In this document: positions 22,301-33,136 of the stretch, piece after piece | Layout: every line of letters begins with the position of its first letter | How positions within the stretch are numbered: position 1 is the first letter of the stretch | Source of the DNA: Diadema setosum | Lineage: Eukaryota; Echinodermata; Echinoidea; Diadematoida; Diadematidae | Assembly (NCBI GenBank): GCA_033980235.1 | Contig: CM067076.1 | Span: 32,646,383 to 32,710,382 of the forward strand | DNA length: 64,000 nucleotides | Reading direction: 5' to 3' | Notes under the pieces: generated by a model | The model's input: only the letters and a program-made list of their open reading frames with translations | What the model was told of the DNA's origin: nothing | Databases searched by the model: none | Position numbers and translations under genes: made by a program

Positions 22301-24167
22301 TAGCGGAAGTGACGTCAAGTGAGCTGAATGAGCTCATAGCCAACGTGCTCGTGCCAGCCGTTCTGGGCCCCGAAGACACGACCGATGTCTTTGTGGCTTG
22401 TACAGGGGCGGGGAAGTCAGGGTATTGGAACTGCCCACATTCGGGCGCCAAGTGGACTTATGGTGGCGAAGACGCAGGAACTAACGTGGGTTACTGGAGT
22501 AAGTTCCCCTCATCAAACTATAACTCCCTCTTACGTCTCCAACTTCAGAATACATGTATATCTTACTTGGGAATGCTGTTAATTCCTTATTCCCAGCATA
22601 ATGTCTGATTTTTTTTGTTCAGATTTAGTGTACGTTATAATCAATTTTTTCTTCTTTAGTTTGACTACATTGTATGCGCAGTGGAGTATCTGTCTAGAGA
22701 AACTATGCAGTATACATTTACAATTGTAATTATTTTTATTCGTGATTATAATTATTTTTATTCAAAAGAAAAAATCGGGATGACTAGGTTAATTCAGTCA
22801 TCTATATAGCTCGCTATATTCGTAAAGACGTGTTTCGACCGAGAGTGGCAACTTGTTTCACGGCAATCGAAACGATGCCAACAATGGTTTATGCACGCGG
22901 ATTCCGCAAAACATGCAAAAGGAAGTATGAAGACATGCCTGATATTTGAGTATTTATTTCAAAGAAGAATAAGAGACTGTATATGGGTTACCTTAGAAAA
23001 TAAAGTGACGAAATTACAATATGACCTACAAGAAAAAAAAAAAGAAGCATCTTTGGAGGTAGGTCTGAGTGTGGTTAAACCACTGGATGGCAGTCTCTTG
23101 TGTTATGGCTTCTGTATTTCGTCGAGTTGCCTGGTGAACGAGGTTGATTCTCTACTCTTGCCTAGCCCGCCAACAAATTGATGGTGAAATCAATCCAGGG
23201 ACTTTATTCCTTATGGTGATTAAGATAATGTAACACCCACCTAATGAAAAGAATAAAACACAGATGAAAGAAGTAGGTCCTAATCACGATGTAAATTGAA
23301 ACCGAGCTCCTTTCCCCAATCAATGTCAAAACAAATTGATTAAGATTTAATGTAGCTGTGAATTGATACTAAACGAACATTGAAAAACACACATACACAC
23401 ACACAATGAAGAAAATGTTGCCAAGATGATAACTATGATAAGAAATAATGGATACGGAAATATGAAATGTTATGATGTTTACAAAGCAATAATTACGATG
23501 AAGGAAATGAGCGCAACGCATACGTGATCACGCGATTATGTCATTCTAAATTGAATGAACGATTTGCGAAATATAGTGCTTGTCCTACGAATTTCGGTTG
23601 AAATTCAAATTCAGTTTGAGGAAGTATGACGCCTTCACGCACTTTCTATTATACTTTATACATTTTGTATATCATTATAATTCTATTTTATTGCGACGTA
23701 ATTGTCATTACTGATGTGAAAATTCACTTCAGTTTAATTCATTTTAATTCTATACATGCTAAATCAAACACACAAGTTTACCTATAACACACATTAGCCT
23801 GGTCTATTGGAGTAGAGGCGAGTCGGAGCTTGCCAAGTGATAATGCAAAGTTAAAAAGACTATGATTATCATTGTAATCGACATTATCACTTTCATTAAT
23901 CATTATCACTATCGTTGTTGTCAATCTCGGTATTGTCATGATTTATACTGTTTATCATATTTACTATTACCAATTTACCACGTGTCCCCAGACTGGCACG
24001 TGGCTGAGGTGGGGTCGGATTTCGCCACCCAGCCCGACTCAACCACCGGCATGATCGAGTGCGTCCGGATTCTCCGCGGATCGGGGTTCAACAACAAGTG
24101 GGCGGATACCACTTGCGACTCTACCTACCCGTCTGTATGCCAGGTTAATGCGCTGCAAGTGTACTAA
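14667..24167 (+). CDS. Lectin gene 1: four-Cys domain, EGF-like, Ser/Thr linker, C-type lectin domain (5' end not found)
   Basis: Five exons join in one frame: 14667-14882, 19169-19291, 20439-20633, 22178-22498 and 23992-24167 (1031 nt, 343 residues plus stop once the missing first exon supplies one base). All introns are GT-AG and phase 1. In order the product has an unrecognised four-cysteine domain, one EGF-like domain, a Ser/Thr-rich linker likely to be O-glycosylated, and a long-form C-type lectin domain with eight cysteines. The second lectin exon holds a QPD motif and, later, W-A-D in place of the usual W-N-D. In C-type lectins, QPD with WND coordinates calcium and favours galactose-type sugars; whether WAD still binds is unknown. 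There is no membrane segment in the part seen, so a secreted lectin, perhaps in recognition or immunity, is inferred. The signal-peptide exon, present in gene 2, was not located. Confidence 0.82.
14996..15389. mobile_element. Long-TIR MITE with TTAA flank, inside the first known intron of lectin gene 1
   Basis: It is preceded by TTAA (14992-14995) and followed by TTGA, a probable decayed copy. The ends pair for over 100 bases: left 'ggtacagtttcgattgag', right 'ctcaaccaatactatacc'. 'aaaatcggttttgaaatgg' lies on the left and its complement on the right. Same family as 58782-59166 and the half copy at 32953. Confidence 0.8.
15421..15462. repeat. (GA)n followed by a G-run
   Basis: Simple-sequence tract within the intron of lectin gene 1. 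From here to 16409 I see no exon, only AT-rich intron and a (CA)n run at 16246-16297. Confidence 0.85.
16418..18560. mobile_element. hAT-like non-autonomous transposon, 2143 bp, with 8-bp target duplication
   Basis: The left end is CACTGGCGTAGG and the right end, as complement, is CAACGGCGTAGG. Immediately outside lie identical 8-mers CCTCTGTC at 16410-16417 and 18561-18568. Terminal C-A-x-x-GGCGTAGG with 8-bp duplications is the signature of hAT elements. The interior has no transposase frame. It holds C- and G-runs, loosely repeated ~200-bp units (16.6-17.4 kb) and four tandem units at 17.48-18.5 kb. It sits in the long intron of lectin gene 1 and accounts for much of that intron. Confidence 0.88.
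17485..18495. repeat. Four-copy tandem repeat, ~250-270 bp unit, inside the hAT-like element
   Basis: Each unit contains 'taggcaaat', 'aatctacatcaaaatatact', 'catgcatcaaatt', 'tgcaaaaagttctcaccgtg', a G-run/C-run pair, 'tcgctccgctcgctcgg', and 'ttcagtgaaaagaatt'. Units start near 17490, 17764, 18010 and 18282. Confidence 0.85.
18569..19168. other. Intron sequence, nothing recognised
   Basis: AT-rich intron leading to a good acceptor ('ccatgatgtgcag') at 19168. Confidence 0.5.
19169..19291 (+). CDS. Lectin gene 1, EGF-like domain exon
   Basis: The exon encodes one EGF-like module with six cysteines spaced 4-5-8-1-8 (C-x4-C-x5-C-x8-C-x-C-x8-C). It begins with Asp formed across the splice junction and includes 'DPCFNGATC'. 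It is bounded by an AG acceptor and a gtaagt donor, both phase 1, so it is a symmetrical, shuffle-type exon. Spacing is identical in gene 2. Confidence 0.93.
19735..19887. mobile_element. ~153-bp inverted-repeat element, copy in lectin gene 1
   Basis: The ends read 'gctagctttagatttgcgacg' (left, shown in part) and, as complement of the right end, 'gcgagctttagatctgcgacg'. The interior includes 'tggaaacagctgtctt' and 'tgtgcagaacacc'. The same element occurs at 37495-37648, in the corresponding intron of lectin gene 2. Confidence 0.75.
20439..20633 (+). CDS. Lectin gene 1, Ser/Thr-rich linker exon
   Basis: The exon encodes 65 residues dominated by Ser, Thr, Ala and Pro, including 'TTVTKVTTSPPLTTSSSTT' and two N-glycosylation sequons (NAT, NST). 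It has no cysteine. Such linkers are usually O-glycosylated stalks separating domains. Acceptor 'attgagcag' and donor gtaaga, both phase 1. Confidence 0.88.
20678..21130. mobile_element. MITE with TTAA on both sides, 453 bp
   Basis: TTAA lies at 20674-20677 and 21131-21134. The left end AGGGACATTCCAGACGATTT and the right end, as complement AGGAGACCTCCGGATGATTT, pair imperfectly. It lies 44 bases downstream of the linker exon of lectin gene 1. Confidence 0.75.
21131..22177. other. Intron sequence, nothing recognised
   Basis: AT-rich intron ending in a pyrimidine-poor acceptor 'ttggcatattttcag' at 22177. Confidence 0.5.
22178..22498 (+). CDS. Lectin gene 1, first half of the C-type lectin domain
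   Basis: The exon encodes 107 residues with five of the eight lectin-domain cysteines. The first two ('FYC', 'RKCF') form the long-form hairpin disulphide, then 'TQC', then the extra pair 'VAC' and 'WNC'. 'ATWTKFGRKCFKVS' is the usual opening of the fold. The WIGL core motif is not obvious. It ends 'GYW' plus one base before gtaagt, the same split point as gene 2. Confidence 0.92.
22499..23991. other. Intron within the lectin domain of gene 1
   Basis: No other gene or clear mobile element recognised. It closes with the acceptor 'cgtgtccccag'. Confidence 0.5.
23992..24167 (+). CDS. Lectin gene 1, last exon: C-terminal half of the lectin domain
   Basis: Contains 'QPD', 'IECV', 'KWADTTC' and 'PSVCQ', the usual order of the sugar-binding loop and the last three cysteines. 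The stop is ten residues after the final cysteine, so there is no membrane anchor. QPD is the galactose-type version of the EPN/QPD motif. WAD replaces WND, losing the asparagine that normally ligates calcium. Confidence 0.92.
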
Positions 24168-24596
24168 CTCTCTCCCGGCAGACCACGTCGTCTGATGGCA
24201 TTTGTCTATTTAAACGTTTTGGTTGTTTCTTTTCGTCAGCGATCTCACTCTATGATGTTCTGGTTCTGTTTGACCCATTGGTACTGAATATGTATATAAA
24301 ATGTGACATTCATAAAAATCTACATCTTCTACACACTATAAAAGAGTAAAAACTTTGTACAGTATAAGTTCAATTCTAGAATTGTCGAGGGATAGACGAA
24401 TGATAGAGTTGGACCATAGCTGACTAAAAAATAACGACAGATTAAAAAAAAACTGGAGAAAACAGAAAAGGTCACCAGTGCATTTTATAGAAATAGAAAT
24501 ATTCACGTTAATAAATAATATCAAATATGCATGTTTATAGTGATTTCGGATATGTATAATCTTCATTTATAAAGAGGGCACTCTTTTCGGGGGAAA

Positions 24597-24602
24597 AATA
24601 AA
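24597..24602 (+). promoter_or_regulatory. Possible polyadenylation signal of lectin gene 1
   Basis: AATAAA 430 bases after the stop codon. It is the nearest canonical hexamer noticed; usage is unproven. Confidence 0.4.
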
Positions 24603-26129
24603 TATATGATTTGCTAATGTTCTACAAAGATCACCAGGATTTTTTGGTATGACTTGACACTTCCGCCGGCTAAACGTTCTGTTGTAAAAGTGACTGGACT
24701 GACAGGTGGACAATTTCATCTACTGTAATATTATTTTTCTCCCACAGATAGGAACATGCTGATGTCATTTTTGTAATCATTTTTGGTCCTCGTTACCGTG
24801 TTTTTACTTTTTGAAAAGACTGGGGAGAGAGAGCCTGAATGTATTCGATATTAAATCACGTCATCATGGTTATAATCTAATGACCACGGCTATAGATGAT
24901 AATAATATAAGATCTGAGTGCGTTTTATAAATCATGTCTTAAAGGTTTTGATTATACAACATGACTTTTCCTATATTTCTGTCAATGATTATATGAACGA
25001 AATACTTGTCTCATATTGTTATTCCAATAATGCACGAGTATAGTTTCAGAGTACTGGTAAAATGAGATGAAAGCCATAGAACTGTAATCAGAGAGTGCGC
25101 TACTTTCAACAGGTTTAACAATTTTTCTTGTGTGCCATGTCAAATTACGATACTACATATAGATCACATCGTGGACAGAAGTATAACAGATTAAGTTTCT
25201 GAATTGATGATATATTTTCTTTTCAGTTACTGGAGAGTTCAGTGTCTAAAGAAAAATATTTCCGTCTGATTTTCAACTGAGCCATCAAACTCCATAGAGC
25301 TAGTGTGTTTTATTTTATATTCTGTTTATTATTTTTCAGGCTATCCTCCCTTTGATGATGCTTGAATAATCAAGGCTAGAATGATATTTTTAACAAGATA
25401 TTGTTCGTATAAGACGCACATTTAGGGTGATGGACGCATTCATGAACTACCAGCCAGTCTCATTCAAGTCCGGTTAAGAATCGATAGTTAAATGCACAAT
25501 CAAACGACAAGTTTTCATCATTTTGTACAGCACACGTAATATTCGAGAATGAGCTATAGATATTTATTAACGTCATACAGACTTGTTGGAGTTGATTGAA
25601 AGGAGCAAAACTAATGAAGGTTTGTTTTTTTTTTTGTTTTTTTGTTGGAGTTGATTGAAAGGAGCAAAACTAATGAAGGTTTGTTTTTTTTTTTTTGTTG
25701 TTTTTTTTTTTGCAGTATAGGCTTATAGACACTAGTGAAGCTTTTGTTACCCCATAGCAACATCGACAAACGAAAAGGGATGACATTTCTGTTCTCGAAA
25801 TTTTTCATGTGTTTAACATTGACATGCTGATTCTATTTCACAAATGCCACAGAGCAAATGGTAAATTTGTATTGCCTAGTGGCATTTTCTTATGAATGTC
25901 GCTTTTATTACTTAGACACAGAACGATAGTAACAATTTTGTGCTGTACTGTAAATAAGATAACTTTGATCGTTGTTTAAACAATCCTATTTAAGTACACA
26001 ATTGACATATTTGGCTGTGCTATCCTGCATTATATACGATGTAAGTACAATATATCAAAACAGAAGAATAGTAAGCCATACTGATTGCTTAATATTTCTT
26101 TTGCCGGTTTGGTAGGGGTCATCCCACTA
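24603..26129. other. Intergenic, no gene recognised
   Basis: AT-rich. A 40-bp phrase starting 'gttggagttgattgaaagga' is duplicated at 25584 and 25643, each copy followed by a T-run. Confidence 0.45.
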
Positions 26130-26402
26130 GACCGACACCCACGAGTCAAAAAGCCCACGAGTTCGACATTGAAAACAGTTCCATTAGTCATACAGTCCAT
26201 GAGTTCGACACTAGATAAAAACAATCCACGGGTTCAACAGATACAACACCGGGCTGAGTGTGTTGGTCTCGTCCGTGGGCCTTGTTAGCTTAGTGTCGAA
26301 CTAATGGGCTGCATGACTCCTGAGCTGTATAACTCATGCTGATGGGCTGTATGATTTGTGAGCTGTATGACTCATGGGCTGTATGACTCGTGGGTGTCGG
26401 TC
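26130..26402. mobile_element. MITE with GACCGACACCCACGAGT ends and internal repeats
   Basis: The left end GACCGACACCCACGAGTC and the right end, as complement, are the same for about 18 bases. Inside the right half a ~20-base motif of the form 'gggctgtatgactcatg' repeats five times. The left half has the complementary 'cccacgagttcgaca' phrases, so the whole element can fold back on itself in several registers. Confidence 0.75.
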
Positions 26403-28832
26403 TCGTGACGTGCACCCGTTTGGTATAGAAGTATGACGTCAATAATATTGACCGACCGTGGCCTTTCTCTCTTTCCTGTTCGTGACTAAATTATTGTTTT
26501 ATCAGAATGAGTATCTTATTTTTATGTGATTCTGATCTTTTTACTTGCGCAGTGTTTCTGTATGTTGATATATATCACTGAAGTATATAACTGATAGTAT
26601 AAGCAAGCTATTACAAAGGGGGTATTGGCTTAGATCAACGCTCTTTGTGCAAAGTTGGCCAAATCAAATAAGAGAAGTAGCAACAATAAGAGATCTTCAC
26701 GGCTGCTATATAGCCAACAGGTGTAAATTACCATAATGTCTTGATTTAAACCGCTTATTTTGCAAATACATACTCCTGGACAATGCACGTTGTACCAAGA
26801 GAGAAAAAAAGATCAATAAATACTAAAATAATGAAGTGTGTGATTGCAAGTTATAATGAATCAGAAAAATGTACAAGATTTGCGTGTCTGACCGATGTCA
26901 TAAGACTAATCAGGAAAAACCACATACATTACGATGTTCAAGTTCAAATCAGTGAAAGGTTCTTTAACTGCGAACGCCTGCAGTATTTTTCCTCTTTTCT
27001 ACAACTTTTTCAAGCAGTAATGACCGATACAATGAATGATCAATACAATCAATCATCGACTCAATAGAGTTCTATACAATATAATTTTGTACAAATTATT
27101 CAGTTAGCGTGCACATTTGTGTTAAATTCAATATGTTTAAGAATCTTATGTATAATGAGGTTACCTTCACTAATTATGAATTGTATCTAAACAAATTCAT
27201 AATTGTGTGTATGTAGAATTTTGAAAGCTATTATTTCATGTGCTTGTATATAATTATCATGTGTTTTGATCATTTTTCCAATTCAGCACATTTGTAGACT
27301 GATTCTTTCAGTTCTGTACTGCTGAATAGTCTTATATACCAATAAGTAAATAGATGAGAAATAAATAAATAAATATGAATAAAGAATAAAATAATAAGAA
27401 ATGGATATATTATAGGTAAGAAATAGAAAATGAAATTCATTAGTATACAAATAAGAAAACATCTGTTGACGGTTAATTTTCTGATTCGCATGTCGACATC
27501 TGTGACACCAGTATATTTCTTCCTTTTTTTTTTCTTTTTTTTTTGGTGTCGTATATTGATTTGTCTAGCTTTCAAATTGATAACTTTGCCTTTAACTCAA
27601 GGCAGATGTTCTATCTAAAATGATTAACATTCTTTCTTGGCAGAATTTGGAATAGTATTGTATCAAGCAATAATCTCCAATTTTTGCACTAATTTTTAGA
27701 TGCATTCGATCAACACATATTATCATGGTTATACTTATGTTAAGATAGTTAAAACACGTGATGAAATATAGTAATACAAGTGACTTTGATTCTAATGATA
27801 ATAAATGGTAATTCATGATAACAACATTGTCAGTTTTACCGAGGTTAGCATTTTCTTTGTTACCATTGCTCTCTTAGCGGACTCTGCCACATATACATTA
27901 GCATTGTTAGATACCCATTTTAAACGCCTATGTTAAGAGGAACAATATGGGTCGAGACCGCGCGGTCAGCTACCATTTAGTAGGTTTCGAACTCTGAACT
28001 TCCATTTAACATTTCTGGAACATCACTACCGTTTGAGTGCCAGTGCCGTTCCCCCCTCCCTCCACCCCCCCCCCCCCGCCCCCCCCCCCCCCCCTAATAA
28101 AAAAAAAATAAGAGTCCATCATTTTTGTGGAAAGCTGATCTATACACGTTTATTTCCATGCATTCTCCCACGATTCATTGATGTTTAAACCGTTTTGTCA
28201 TTTTTTAGCATGGATCTTCACATGTGATATTATTTGCGATCGTTTCAGCGAATTGTGTCTTTTCGAAGTGGAAAATATACCTCAATGTGTCTTGAAATCA
28301 TTTTCTTCCCGAGTCTTTGGCTTCTAATTACACTTGTACGTTAAAAAAAAAAAAAAAACTGCGAGTAATCATTATAATTATGTTCACCCACTACCACCGC
28401 AAAAACTAAAACTATTTCTACCATAATAGTCCTTATAATCATTACCGAAGAATATTATGGATGCGGTTGTAAGCAGTTCCCAGAATGGTACCACAACCTT
28501 CACTGTGCGGGTTATTTATGTTTACCGACACGCTTATGGCGTTTTTGTAACCAACTCTCACTAATCACAAGACGTAATTTGGCTAAGTGCATTCAAAGCA
28601 TACATTAGTTATGAAGGACTATGGAACGCCATTCATAACAAAACTCGGGGAAAAAGCGAAGTAGATTTTTTCTCTCTCTCTACACCACCAGAGGGCGAGT
28701 TATGTGATAATGTTTGTCATCACCATCGATATATTACATACTGGATAAAGTACGATGCACGATAAAGAGCTTTAATTATGCGACGCGAACGTTAAGACGA
28801 CGGTTGCGTTGACCGTTCTCCTCTCTTGCTAT
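26403..28832. other. Intergenic, no gene recognised
   Basis: AT-rich with C-runs at 28064-28094 and an A-run at 28343-28360. No domain or convincing exon was seen on either strand. Confidence 0.45.
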
Positions 28833-29467
28833 GACCCCGTTTACAGTGCGGGGGCCGGGCTCGGCGCGGCTCGGCCGCGGCCCAGCCCGGCCTCAATTGC
28901 GCGGCCGAGCCTCGCAATTTTGTCCGTTTACCACTGCTGGGCTCGGCCGCGCTTTCGATTCAAACATTTTCATTATTTGGTCGTAGTGGCGCTCTGCTTG
29001 TAAACTAACGCAATTTGGTATTGTCTGGTTTTCCAGACCCTTTGCCAACTGAATTCCGTGGCGACGAAGTCGCCGTTCGGGCAAAGGCCTTTGCCGCAGG
29101 AAAAAATCCTTTGCCCCCCCCCGGATCAAAACCACCTTAAACTATACTAGTTTTCGACGTTGAGGGGGTTAATATCCTGAACAGCGAAAGATACAGGCAG
29201 AGGGTTTGGAAGCCAGACTAAAACTGGCCGCGCAATTGGCCGCGCATTTGGCCCAGTTTGCGTTAAGCGTCTTTGGTTTATCTTGTTTACATCAAGAAAA
29301 GGCCGGGCTCGGCCGCGGCTCGGCCGCGGCCGAGACCACCTCCAGAGCGAGGCCAAATGCGAGGCCAATTTTGGCCTCGCGTTTGGCCTTTTGCGCGTTT
29401 ACACTGAAGCGGGGCTGGACTCGGCCGCGGCCGAGCCGCGGCCGAGCCTCGCACTGTAAACGGGGTC
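28833..29467. mobile_element. GC-rich element with 18-bp perfect inverted ends, 635 bp
   Basis: It begins GACCCCGTTTACAGTGCG and ends with the exact reverse complement. Unlike the AT-rich surroundings, the interior is full of 'ggctcggccgcggc' palindromes and repeated 'gtttac' motifs, in both orientations. No target duplication was evident by eye and there is no transposase frame. Confidence 0.8.
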
Positions 29468-29699
29468 TTCGTCGTGTTGAAAAATAGCTGTAGATTTCTT
29501 AGAAGTAGGCCTACTTTTAGATACTGTCACTGTCTTCATGATGAGGGCGCTGTTCCTATATCCAGTACAGTGCCGTTTAAGAGAGTCTGGCCAACTCATA
29601 AATTGGACGCCATGTCGTTACCCAGCGTACAGTGCGCTTATGATTTTAGCGTGTGCGCTTGGAGGGTTAGCGTGTACGCGCAGGCGTCCCAAAGGCACG

Positions 29700-29853
29700 G
29701 TGTTGCTTCACTTTTCTTTCTCTTAGAGAGAGAGACAGAGAGGGTGAGAGAGAAATAATGATAATGATAATAATAATAATAATAGTGGCTACTTGTATAG
29801 CGCACAGGTCCACTTTTCAGTGCTCATGGCGCTTCAAAAATGAAAAGATATAT
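29700..29853. repeat. (GA)n and (AAT)n tracts plus a short repeat-like phrase
   Basis: 'agagagagac' and 'aataataataat' tracts are followed by 'ttgtatagcgcacaggtcca' and 'gtgctcatggcgct', which read like the tail of a dispersed repeat. Confidence 0.5.
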
Positions 29854-30537
29854 GTGACCCTGCACCACAAAACCAACAAAAAGTCGCCAGACATGGATAT
29901 ATTTTAGTTAAGGGCAGATTCTGACAGAGCATAACTCAATTCAATTGGACTCCCCTAACCTACCTAAATATTGCAAAGAAAGCACACACTCTGGAAAGTG
30001 TGAACTGAAAAAGAGGCTCTGAAGTACAGGGTATATTCAAGCGCTTAATCGTTACCAAGCCATGCTAGCTGTGCCATGAAAGGGGCAAAACACAGGATGT
30101 AAACCATCCGAGCAACAACAACGAAGGGATTATCAGATTAAGCTGAAATTGAGCATGTTTTATTAACACATTCTGCCCATGAGTAATGCCAACTTTCAAA
30201 GCAGTAGCGCCATCCTTTCACAGGTTATTAGACTACAAAGTGAAGAGTGTGCAAAGGATTTGAAGATATGAAAAGTGGACTCTAAGAGATACCTAATCAT
30301 TCTACTCCCCCCCCCCCCCCAAAAAAAAAAAAAAAGGTTGTAGAAAAACTGATAAAAACACACTTTCCCACTCATGTTATGATACCAAACTGAAGAATGA
30401 TGTAGAAGAAGGATACCTCTCTCAGAAAATATGAAAAACTAAAGATTGACTCGGCTGACCCATGCATGTCACCTTTTTGAGTCCTCACGCGAAATCAAGG
30501 GGTGCGACTTTTTGTTTGTTTTGTGATGCACGGTCAC
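29854..30537. mobile_element. MITE with GTGACC...GGTCAC ends, 684 bp
   Basis: The left end is GTGACCCTGCACCACAAAAC and the right end, as complement, GTGACCGTGCATCACAAAAC, with pairing continuing through 'aaaaagtcgc'. ATAT is present on both outer flanks and may be the target duplication. There is no coding capacity. Confidence 0.8.
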
Positions 30538-32560
30538 ATATAATAATTATACATGTACATGCATACATGTTCAAATATGTTAACAAAGAAAAAATGGCAA
30601 ACAAAAAAAAATATATACCAAATAAAGAATACAACATAAACCAATAAAAATTACAATATTGTCAATGACATACAGCAATTACAGTCCTCAGTGTGAGAGG
30701 AAAGTTTTAAGTTTGGATTTGAATGACTCTGTAGATGGCAGTTCCCTTAGCTAAATAGTTAACTGATTCCACAATTTTGGTCCCATAACGGAGGAAGCAT
30801 GATCATCCCATCCATGTTTTACTCTGGGTGTTTGGAGTAACAATGCATCAGATGATGAACGCAGCCTTCGTGTCGGATTGTATTTTTGAACAGAATTACG
30901 GGGGGAAAAGAATGAATTGAATGATGTAGTAATAACAGAATCTTGAAAATAATCCTTTTTTTTTTCTCTCTACAGGTAACCATGTAGGGGGTAACCAATG
31001 TAAAGGGTGTAACCAATATAAAGGGGGTAACCAATGTATAATGTAAAGGGGGTAGGTTGGGGGAGGGACATTCTTTCATTCCATCCCATCCAAATAGACA
31101 CAAGCACACAGGTATACCGTATAAATAATAGGGAAGCTGTCTAAAGGGCATAATTCCTGAATATTATGATAAATTATTGCTGTAAAAATAAAAGAAGAAT
31201 TCACAGTGAGTCGTATCGTAAACTGTCACTAGACTGTATGCTACTGTATGTATATTGTATTTAGCAAGTTGTCCAGATATGAACAAGAATATAAACTTAC
31301 AATTCTAGCTGTGCACAGAGGATAGACGAATTCCACAGTTATCAAGGTTTCGCACGTAAATAATCGTCAATTACCATCCTATTTCGTCCCATATAATATT
31401 ATGTATGAAACTGACATGAAGGCCTATAGTATGTTATTCAAAAGGAATACACTTATAGTACAATGTACAACATGAAAACGTCATCGGTATTAAAGTAAGT
31501 AATAAGATCTAAAATTGTTTAAAAATAGGTATTTAGGACGTGTATGGGAAATTATTATTTATTATATTTCAACAATAGATAGTAGAATTTTAACATTTTA
31601 CCTGATATTGATCCTTGAACCTTACCCCTCCCATACTCGCATCCCCCCCCCCCCCAAAAAAAAAAAAGAAAGAAAAATAAATAAGTAAATACACCCGGTA
31701 TCAGGTACTTGTAAGTAAATCAAATCACAAGAAAATCACGGTCAGGCAGTAAGTTTCGTTTGGAAATACATGGAAATACCTTCAGGAATTGCATATAGAT
31801 ATGAGGGAAATAGTGATATTTTAAGAATTGAACCATTATATAAATGACTTTGACCTTTCACTTTGAGCGTGCTTATACAAAAGTTTATAAGCGAAAAACA
31901 AAACTTCGTCCACTCACACAAACATACATGTCAAGTTTCATTCAACCACCTCAAACGATGCCCACAAAATTGATTACGGAATGAAGGACAGACGGAAGGA
32001 CGGTCGGACGGACGACCAAAACAAATGCCTCAGGCGACATTTTCGTATATCATGGCGGAAACATACAAATGTGAATCAAAACTTGGATAGTCTGAAAGAC
32101 GCCGCGAGGCTTCCAAAGAAAACAAATCATATAGTTTTCCCGTCGCACTCTGATTTCCCACTTTTTCCTTCGTTTTGGATCTGTCGGAAAGCGGTGCATC
32201 ATTACACTAAGAGCCAGGTCGGTTTGCGCAACGTCATGCTGCACAGGAAGGCATGACGAATCTTCAGTTTATGGCAGTAAGATATCAAAACATCTTTCGT
32301 ATTGTATCTTCTACTTCAATAAAGTTGACAACGGCAATGAAAGTATCCCCGCTGCACCATGACTGATATTCAGGGGAAGTCCCCAAGGCAAGCAATAATT
32401 AAGAAGTGAACTTAACATGCTACGCTAGAGCTGCGCTGCAGATATCTGCTTGGTACGTACTGAATGATGGTCCAAATATGGCGCCCGCTCACGGCACGCG
32501 GCATCAATCACTGACCTGTGCCCGCCCATCCATTCAGTCTAGGTCAGTAGTGACATCCCG
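30538..32560. other. Intergenic, no gene recognised
   Basis: A short array based on 'gggggtaaccaatgtaaa' lies at 30976-31056 and a C-run/A-run at 31646-31670. Near 31985 there is 'gacagacggaaggacggtcg', a phrase of dispersed-repeat type. No exon is supported. Confidence 0.45.
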
Positions 32561-32586
32561 TTCCCGAAGATGCCGAGTGGTGATAG

Positions 32587-32593
32587 TATAAAG
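32587..32593 (+). promoter_or_regulatory. Candidate TATA box of lectin gene 2
   Basis: TATAAAG lies about 245 bases before a strong donor (gcag/gtgaga at 32831/32832) and 870 bases before the signal-peptide exon. Position and sequence fit a core promoter, but this is unsupported by expression data. Confidence 0.45.
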
Positions 32594-32617
32594 CCTGGGG
32601 TTGGAGCACGATGCCAT

Positions 32618-32831
32618 TATGTTATTCTCGACCTGCTGAAAGAGACTGGAGACGTACTGGCCAACCATCCGCTATGATCGGCAAGATAGGAGGTGAACTG
32701 TACCTCACCCAGTAATAGTTACACGCTCCACTTATATCGGTATCTCGGAAGGCATACACCATTTCAGCATCCTCCTCGTTTTTCATTTTTCTCCAATGAC
32801 TTCTCCTGGAGCTGAAACTTACTTATCGCAG
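32618..32831 (+). other. Putative non-coding first exon of lectin gene 2
   Basis: The start is inferred from the TATA box, and the end is the donor at 32832 (gtgaga). ATGs in this stretch lead to short frames that stop before the donor, so it would be 5' untranslated. It would splice to the acceptor 'ctgtcccgacag' at 33457, just before the predicted start codon. Confidence 0.4.
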
Positions 32832-32952
32832 GTGAGAATTTCATGGTTAAAGTTTTTCTTTTGACATGTTAATAACCAATTTGATTAGGATTTTGGGATG
32901 GTGGACCGAAGAGAGGGTAAGCCTATATTATCCAGTTATTAAAACACATTAA

Positions 32953-33136
32953 ATGGATAGTACAGTATTGGTTGAGGTGAGGATTTAGCTTTTAACTGTT
33001 TTGTGAGATACTAAGAAACCACATTATGAAATGTTACAGAGCATACAATTCTAAGAGGAATTCAAAGTTTATTTGATGAAGATCGGTTTTGAAATGACGG
33101 AGATATCCAAAAACAAAGTAAAACAAAGTCATCCTA
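32953..33136. mobile_element. Half copy of the 14996/58782 MITE family
   Basis: It begins after TTAA with 'tagtacagtattggttgagg' and continues through 'gatcggttttgaaatga' and 'atatccaaaaacaaagt', then stops at the family's midpoint. The right arm is missing. It lies in the 5' intron of lectin gene 2. Confidence 0.75.

Noticed and set aside
31981..32256. 91-codon + strand frame before lectin gene 2.
   Set aside because: Starts in a low-complexity 'gacggac' stretch typical of dispersed repeats, with no domain or splice support.
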